Of a stretch of DNA of 64,000 bases, positions 56,868 through 64,000 are shown piece after piece. Position 1 is the first letter of the stretch, and each line of letters begins with the position of its first letter. The notes beneath the pieces are model-generated. The model was not told where the DNA came from, searched no databases, and saw only the letters and a list, made by a program, of their open reading frames with translations. A program made the translations under genes and the position numbers. Source of the DNA: Polytrichum commune. Its lineage: Eukaryota > Streptophyta > Polytrichopsida > Polytrichales > Polytrichaceae. The stretch covers positions 74,603,554 through 74,667,553 of the forward strand of contig OX485803.1 in the NCBI GenBank assembly GCA_950295325.1. Reading direction: 5' to 3'.

Positions 56868-59800
56868 TCAAATATACTTGGCCAGCTCCGCACGCAACTG
56901 CTTGGCGGCGTTCACCAAGTTCGTCAATGCGGGTACCACCTCAGCGTACTTCCTCGTCTTCAAACCGCAGTCGGGGTTGATCCACAGAACCTTCGACTCC
57001 AGCACGGCCAACATCTGAAATACACACCCCACACCCTCCAGGCTCAACGACATGAAACACACAATGCCCACCAAGATTACACAAACCCAGCAAAATGGCA
57101 AACGATTTCTCAGCTCCCAATGCATACCTTGCGGGCACGCTCAGCCATCTCCTCGGTCGATGGAATACGGGGTGAGTGAATGTCGTACACTCCTGGCCCG
57201 ATGCCGGCACCGTAGTGCACGCCCTCACGGAACACGGACAACAACTTCTCGTCGGACCGTGAGTTCTCGATGGTGATAACGTCGGCATCCATGTCGATGA
57301 TGGAGTGGATGATGTCGTTGAAGTTCGAGTAGCACATGTGGGTGTGGATCTGGGTGGTGTCCTTCACTCCGCACGTCGTGATGCGGAATCCGTGCACGGC
57401 CCACCTCAAGTAGTCGGCGTGCTCGGACTTGCGCAGGGGAAGACCCTCGCGGAGGGCCGCCTCGTCGATCTGGATCACGGTGATCTTCGCGGCTTCCAAA
57501 TCCTCCACCTCGTCCTTGATGGCCAGGGAAATCTGGTAGCAAGTCTCAGACCTGGGCTGGTCGTTCCTCACGAAAGACCAGTTCAGGATCGTCACGGGTC
57601 CAGTCAACATACCCTTCATGGGCCTCTTCGTCACGCTCTGGGCGTAAGTCGACCAGTACACAGTCATGGCCTTCGGCCTGCTCACGTCACCGAAGATGAT
57701 CGGGGGCTTCACGCACCGGGATCCGTAAGATTGCACCCATCCGTTGGCGGAGAAGCAGAATCCGTCCAATTGCTCGCCGAAGTACTCAACCATGTCGTTC
57801 CTCTGCAATCCCACTCAATCCCCACCCGGTCGGCACATGCCCATACACAAATTCCCATCGCCGTCACGTTCATACAAAACTGACTTTCAACTGCCAAACA
57901 TCACATACCAAAACGCCTCGTGGGGGTCATTACCTCTGGCTCTCCGTGCACGAGCACATCGATGTCAAGTCCCTCCTGCAACTTCACGACGTTGTCGATC
58001 TCTGCCTTGATGACCTTGTCGTACTCTTCCTCCGAGATCTTCTTGCTCTTCACCTCGCGCCTCACTCTGCGGAGCTCGGGGGTCTGCGGGAAAGATCCGA
58101 TGGTCGTCGTGGGCAGGATGGGCAAGTTCAAAGACTTCTGTTGCTCCTCCAAACGGGTCGACACTGGGGTTGCACGTCTGTGCTCCGATCCCGCAAGACC
58201 GGCGGCCTGAAACAATCGTCCACATAATCTCATTAAATTACTGTCACTCTCATACACGACCCCGCCCGATGGGCAGTAAACTCCCATTTCATCTCTCCAG
58301 TATCCAAATTTTGCAACACAAAATTCAATTCACAAAGGCGGAGGGTACTCACCGCCTCCTTCACGGCCTTGTTGTGTACACGTGGGGAGTTCCTCCTCGA
58401 GTCCTGGGCGGCTGCATTGCTGGAGAAGAACTCCTCATCCTTCTTTCCAGACACGGCGTTGGCCAAAGCCACCACCTCGTGCAACTTCTGGGCAGCGAAT
58501 GCCATCCATGACTTCAGTTCCGCGTCCAACTTCGTCTCGTTCTTTAGATCCACGGCGGAGTGCAACAGCGAGCATGAGGTGGAAACCACCACATTCTCTG
58601 CGCCCAACTTGCTCTGCAAGTCCTCGATGATGGCCACGGAGGCAGCCAAATCGTTGGCCCAGATGTTCCTGCCGTCCACCACTCCTGCGAACAAGGTCTT
58701 TCCGGCGGGAATGCCGTGCTCCTTGATCAATTCAAGAGTCTTGGCTCCGCGTACCAGGTCCACACCGAAGGCGGCGACGGACTCCAGACCGATGAGGGTC
58801 CTGCCACGATCCATCCAAAATGTCAAAAACTCCCTTCTAAAAACACAGCAACCAAATACATGCAAGATTTAAGCAATGTCTCTGAAAACCAATGGACGCA
58901 ATAAACAATCTCTTACAGGTATGACTCTGCAGGGAGATCGGTGAAGTAAGTCTCAACAAGCAACTTCACTCCAGAAACCTCTCCAAGAACGGCGTACGCC
59001 TTTTTGAACGCATCATATTGGCAGGACTCGATGTCCATCACTAGCTTGGGCTCATCCAACTGGATCCATGAGGCCCCGGCTTCCTTCAACTCTGTTATCA
59101 CCTCCCTGCACCACATTTGGTTATACAATTTTAGTTTCTCTTCATAATTCTCACTCTCATCAACTGCCAACGCATCAAAAGCTCCACATCAACGGCTAAA
59201 AGAAAATTCTCACTTGTAGATTGGGAGGATGGCATCAAGGAGCGAAAGGATGTCAAATCCTTTAGGTGCGCTCTTGTCAGCCTTCGACAGCAGCAAGTAT
59301 GTCACTGGACCAACCAGCACGGGAACAGTATCGACTCCAAGCTGCGCAATTCAATATAAAGTGCTTCAATAGAAGACCATAACTGACCCTCAGAAATTGT
59401 TTCACCTCAAAACTTCACTAAATTGAAGATTCATGCAGCAGGAATTATTAGTCATGTCATCCTCACCTCTTTGGCTTCCTTGTATTCGCTGACTGCCTTC
59501 TTTGAGGCGTACTGGAACTTCGTCTCAGGGCCGAGCTCTGGGACAATGTAGTGGCTGTACGCAACGACAGCATTCCATCAGACCCTCACAAATTTCTCGT
59601 CTTGAAAGACACCCTCCGCTATCCCCCAAGCTCTCATAGCAAACACCTTCTAGCATCTCATAGCAAACAGAAGCAATGTAAATAACACTTACTAGTTGGT
59701 GTCGAACCACTTGGTCATTTCCATGGCGGGCTTGCTCGCGTTGCCGCGGGCCATGGAGAAGTACACATCATGGCCGATGTCTCCGCCTGTCCACTCGTAG

Positions 59801-60042
59801 CGAGAAGGCACGGCACCAACCATAGCGGTGGTGTCCAGAACCTGGTCGTAGTAAGAGAAGGTGTTGCTGGGAATCAGGGTCACTCCAGCCTCGCTCATCT
59901 GCTGCCAGATCGAGGCCCTCAACTCCTTGGCCACCTGCTCCAAGTCGGAGGCCTGGGTCTTGCCATCCCAGAAAGACTCGAGGGCAAACTTTAGCTCCCT
60001 CTCGGGGCCCATGCGTGGGTACCCGACCACGTGGGAAGTCAT
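56868..60042 (-). CDS. metE: cobalamin-independent methionine synthase
   Basis: Eight exons: 60042-59693, 59554-59467, 59341-59214, 59105-58917, 58800-58353, 58206-57934, 57802-57128, 57014-56868; total 2,298 nt, 765 residues, the exact usual length in plants. It transfers the methyl group from 5-methyltetrahydropteroyl-glutamate to homocysteine, in cytosol (and plastid isoforms), feeding S-adenosylmethionine. Motifs: start [12 protein letters not shown]; folate/homocysteine residues in W-I-Q-L-D-E-P; Zn ligands in H-T-H-M-C-Y-S (His and Cys), I-E-N-S-R-S-D-E (Glu) and N-P-D-C-G-L-K-T-R (Cys), all present. There is no N-terminal extension, so this is the cytosolic type. All splice sites are GT-AG and introns are 60-130 bases. 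GC-rich codon use in exons suggests strong expression. No break seen; the gene should be functional. Confidence 0.97.
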
Positions 60043-60054
60043 CTTCGCTGGTTC

Positions 60055-60751
60055 CTTAAATTGCAAATGCACCACATTCTCAGAATTATGCACAATGCTA
60101 AACCACACATAGTGCTAAGATATTATGGTCCTCTAATGCGCAACGCTTGCTACCCTTCGAATTACTTGAGCTATACATCACACCAGGACAATGCATGACA
60201 GAAAACATGTGTACGCATGCACTAAAGAGCTCCTATTACCGCAAATTCAAAGCAAAGAAGGAGAAAACATGGACACTAATGCAATACACCGTCCCCTCAT
60301 TAACTGTCGTCCATCTTGCTCTCCTCTCGAACCCGCACAAAAACAAAAACCACGAAATCTCTTTTCCGGCTCCAAATGCATCACCCAAAACCTTTAACAC
60401 TACTCCCAGATCGCCTCCTTAATAAACAAAATTTAAGGCATCAAAGATAGCTTGCACCCGCTCGGAGAAAACACTGAGACCTCCATGGCCAAACCTCTAA
60501 AATCCACCGCAAGAACAATGCGAGAGAGGCCAACTTCCAAGTGAGGCCCCAGGCACCTCGCTCCACCTAGATCTACACCCTAATTCAGCAAAATACAGCA
60601 CAAAGGCTTCCAAACTGAAGCTCCAACTGCCCATGCAACCGAATGCGGAAAAAACAAAACACAGAACCCCACCTACACCCCAAATCGAATCCGAGCTAAC
60701 CCGCAACAGAATGCTTGAGAATAAAACAGGGAGAGGGCACAGAAGACGCAC
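60055..60751 (-). promoter_or_regulatory. 5' UTR intron of methionine synthase
   Basis: On the minus strand, 'tttcag|gtgcgtc' gives a donor at 60751, and 'tttaag|gaaccagcgaag' followed by ATG gives an acceptor at 60055, leaving an 11-base leader before the start codon in exon 2. A leader intron is common in highly expressed plant housekeeping genes and often enhances expression. The first exon and promoter lie upstream to ~60930. Confidence 0.55.
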
Positions 60752-60939
60752 CTGAAAGGAAAGAAAGATGGGGTGATCTTAATCTGCTCAACAACTTCCT
60801 CCTTAGGAACGGTGTAGAGGAGGAAGAAGGATGAGCAGCAGAAGATGGAGAAGACGAAGGAGAGGACGGCCTTAAGAGAAGCCCTGTGTGTGCAGATGCA
60901 AGCTGTCGTCTTTACTATTTTTCCTCACAACTAAATTAA

Positions 60940-63900
60940 CTTCCTGGCCACTACCTTCGGAATGAAGTCTGATTTCTCATTAGATGATCTTTTCCCCATT
61001 CCCCTCTGCCATTCCTGTTTCTCATTCGCCTCTAGGAAGCAGGAGCATCACCATGATCTCGACGAGTACCAGTATGGAGGATTGCAACTCCAGATCCACA
61101 CATTGAACACAATTAGAAAGTCCTCCGAAACTGTTCACTGTATACAACAGCTTCCTCTGAGACAAGTCAAACGACACCAAAATACACCTTGCATGAACTC
61201 TTGTCCATACTTGGAGTTGCCCCTGAACCTAATTTGGAATCAAAAAATGCCAATGCCTCTAACATACACTCAAAGCAATCTTTTATGTTTCTACACCACA
61301 CTTGCCCCTCAGATTTCCATTCCAAAACTCCTTTTTAAAGCACTTACCCAGAAATTTTCAATTTTACCTGACTATACGCCATCTTTCTTACAGTCTGATG
61401 CTTTCTGTTGTGGAGCAGATACTATTGTTGACCAGAGTATCGGTCATTGCACGGTTGGACAATCTCTGATAGCATGATACCATAACATTGATACCTACTC
61501 AGTCAACCCAATAATGATCATCAACATCCAATTTCTGTCACTCCCATGTTGTAATTCAACCATGATTATCTGCAAATTCTACGATTTCAACTTTATTGAG
61601 TAGTGTAGGGCAAAGCTAACCTCCAGTGTCGAGCAGTTGTATGGAGATTGTTACAATAATCCCAGATGAGGGCGAACAATTCACGAATTTTCCAGAAATT
61701 GAAACAGTGTATCCTCCTGGAATTAATCCTTGGTACTCTGCTAAGTTTTTTCCTGGTTCCAGATTTGATCAAGCACCCACTTTATACACAACTGTGCAAG
61801 ATCACGTACACATACGCAAACATTCGTTAACGTATATCTTCATCCACGGTAAATACCCCCATGATACAAATAACCATGTGATTCAGTATAAATTAGTACA
61901 TAACCAATATTAATGCAGGAACCAGTTGCTGTTTAATTGCAGCTTAATGATGTACAATCTCGTTTCAGTTATAGCACGCCAGTTAAAATGGTATCAAAAA
62001 TGCAGAACAGATCAGTTAATGGTCAACTTTCCTCACAAGGGAAACTGGCAATTCAATGAACGTCTGAAGCAATAAATACCAAAAGCTGAAGGAAAAAATA
62101 AATAAATAACAATTGCAGTGTACATACGACGAGGCAGTACAAATCATCTGAAGCACGACAACTGAATATTCACGAACGAATCCAACCACACAGACATTCC
62201 CAATGTCACTTGTACGAATGCAAGTAACTGTACACAGTAAGCTCAATTCTAACAATCAACGTGACCACTACCGTATGCAGATGATTCATCTGTATAGAAT
62301 CAATTGATCAGTTGGACTTCGCCCTTGAGTTCGTTTTGCACTGATTGTACCAAATTCATGAGGCATTTAAGGTAAAAAGTGTCGGTTTGTCTCTCATGAA
62401 CCAAAATGTAAACTGTATCTGTTGTGCTGAGGCCTCCAAACCTTATGGATTATACTGTTGCAAACCGGAAGTGAGTCCATGAGAACAGAATGGCCAGATC
62501 GTTGCATTTTCAGTTACTACACTAAATATTGTCTTCAGTGTCACCAATTCTATTTGTCTTGCTCAATACTAAATGTTAACTGCCCGTGTACTGTCACCAA
62601 CACTAAATGTAAAATTAACATTATTTTTCATTCCTTGTAAAATAATTTGGGCATTATAAGTTTACAATGTTGCAATTACCGCCACTTCCTAACTAAAATT
62701 TTCGTCCAAAGTTTAACCATCCATGACAATATTGGTTTATGATCCAACCTTCCCATGTGAATTTGTGGTTTCAAATGTTTTCAATTATGTGGATCTACCA
62801 AGACCAACCATGTGAAAACGAACCTTATTACAAAATGCATCGTATCAAGAATTTCGGGACCCACCCTCTGGCAAAACTCAAAACTCTCATTTGCCTTAAT
62901 AAATATGCAAAAGGTGAAAAAATCAATTAAAACCCAATTGGCATCCACTCACATTTTACGTGTTTGCATCCTTATTTATTGGGTCGATTTAAAAATGTAC
63001 AAAATTTCCAATCATTTTATTATAAATGGAACCTTCCTTGGTGTCCTCCAATTTATTTTGGATTCATATATTGCAGCATGAAATATATTTTGCATTTGGT
63101 AGAGGCGTCTATGGATTAAACCTTTCACAAAATCCATAAAACTAATTGAGTTCAGAGGAAATGGTGTCACCACCTCATCGCATTTGAGGGAGAATGCCAT
63201 CTTCAATGCTACCCTAGCTCATGTATGTGATAATTTTCCTCCCCACATAACTAGAAGTACACCTTAGATGTCTCACTCTCTAATGACGACGCACCTATTC
63301 GGAAGGTTGCAAAGTGCTCTCACATTAGTAAGTTTGTCATATATTGTGTGTTGCCATTTGCTCCATGTTTGTTAGATTTTGAAGTCCTTCAACATGTTAA
63401 TATTCAATGGTGAATCTTGACCATATCTATTTTGTAGTTAGCAAAATGATGAATGTGTCTTCCCCTCCATGCTCAACACTTCTCCCATCATATCGTGAGG
63501 TTGTTGCAAAGGTTATGGCTACAACCTTTCCACGTAGTATTTATGTATCTTGTCCAGGATCCGGATATTCCCCATCATTCAGGCTGAATGTGAGACCCTG
63601 TCAGTTGAGGCTAGGGGGAAGTTGACATGCCAAGCCTATTGCCCGGTTCAGCCCATCCGCCATGTGGATGACACCCTGCCGGTGCCCGGTGCCCAAGGCC
63701 AATACCTACCACGTTATCAACAGTGTGTAAAGTAGAGGAGCTTATTTCCGATCAAGACCCATTATTAATCTACAAGGTATTGTAATTTCCATCAGGCCGG
63801 GATTGATTTTGATCATATGTTTTTGTAGGTGTTTAAAATGAGGTTCCGCGTTTCACGGCTTTGGCCCTTATGTAAATTACTTTGATTAGAGCATGAATTA

Positions 63901-64000
63901 GTGACAATGAGGGCTTGTATTAATGGAATTTGAATAATTGCAAATGGTTTGCAAACCAGTTTTTGATGGTTAAGATGGTCAAGGGAAAGTTTGAAAACCA
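60940..64000. other. no gene recognised
   Basis: AT-rich. Holds a third copy of the 55.7-56.2 kb dispersed repeat (61070-61300). Frames such as 60962-61477 overlap that repeat, and 61626-61913 shows no family. A GC-richer patch at 63560-63710 has no domain. Confidence 0.4.

Noticed and set aside
57305-58872. Plus-strand frames up to 192 codons
   Set aside because: Antisense shadows of the methionine synthase exons, which have all catalytic residues on the minus strand.

Overview
This is a repeat-rich nuclear window from a eukaryote of the green plant (streptophyte) lineage, most likely a non-seed plant or charophyte-grade alga; I cannot name the species. The evidence is a 765-residue plant-type cobalamin-independent methionine synthase with eight short-intron coding exons and a 5' UTR intron, a plastid HugZ-like gene with ten exons, short plant-type telomere motifs (CCCTAAA), a CACTA element with a classic plant terminus, and LINEs, a solo LTR, SINEs and DDE transposases.

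Layout. 1-5.5 kb: non-coding, with a HARBI1-like fragment and a local duplication. 5.6-8.6 kb: two oppositely oriented, decayed copies of one LINE family. 9.8-12.1 kb (-): an intron-containing gene with a circularly permuted DNA-methyltransferase fold. 12.2-15.3 kb: a ~64-bp minisatellite split by a 949-bp solo LTR. 15.6-18.0 kb: a truncated inverted copy of that LTR, then a 1.5-kb non-autonomous CACTA element carrying an AT-rich minisatellite and a SINE. 18.0-21.4 kb (+): a broken MULE-type transposase. 22.0-24.9 kb (-): a SINE and a third LINE copy. 25.4-28.5 kb (-): a two-exon DUF7869-type transposase-like gene. 28.7-29.4 kb: a tandem array of a short inverted repeat. 32.1-40.8 kb (+): a GC-rich multi-exon gene predicted to fuse a ParB/DGQH-like domain, a DNA-methylase fold and an FCP1-like HAD domain, with the same short inverted repeat in four of its introns and in one exon. 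41.5-43.6 kb (-): the reverse-transcriptase part of the LINE family. 44-50 kb: AT-rich repeats without genes. 49.9-54.3 kb (-): the HugZ-like gene. 55.4-56.2 kb: repeats with an ankyrin-like relic. 56.9-60.8 kb (-): methionine synthase. 60.9-64 kb: non-coding.

Only the last two large genes look like ordinary host genes. The rest is mobile DNA. Three different elements (the 10-12 kb gene, the 33-40 kb gene and possibly the LINE family) carry methylase-like folds. The strongest unexplained pattern is a 22-bp inverted repeat with two constant 10-bp arms (GTTTGGGTCG and CGACCCAAAC) and a variable central dinucleotide. It occurs about 35 times between 28.7 and 38.5 kb, in regularly spaced arrays, in introns and in coding sequence.
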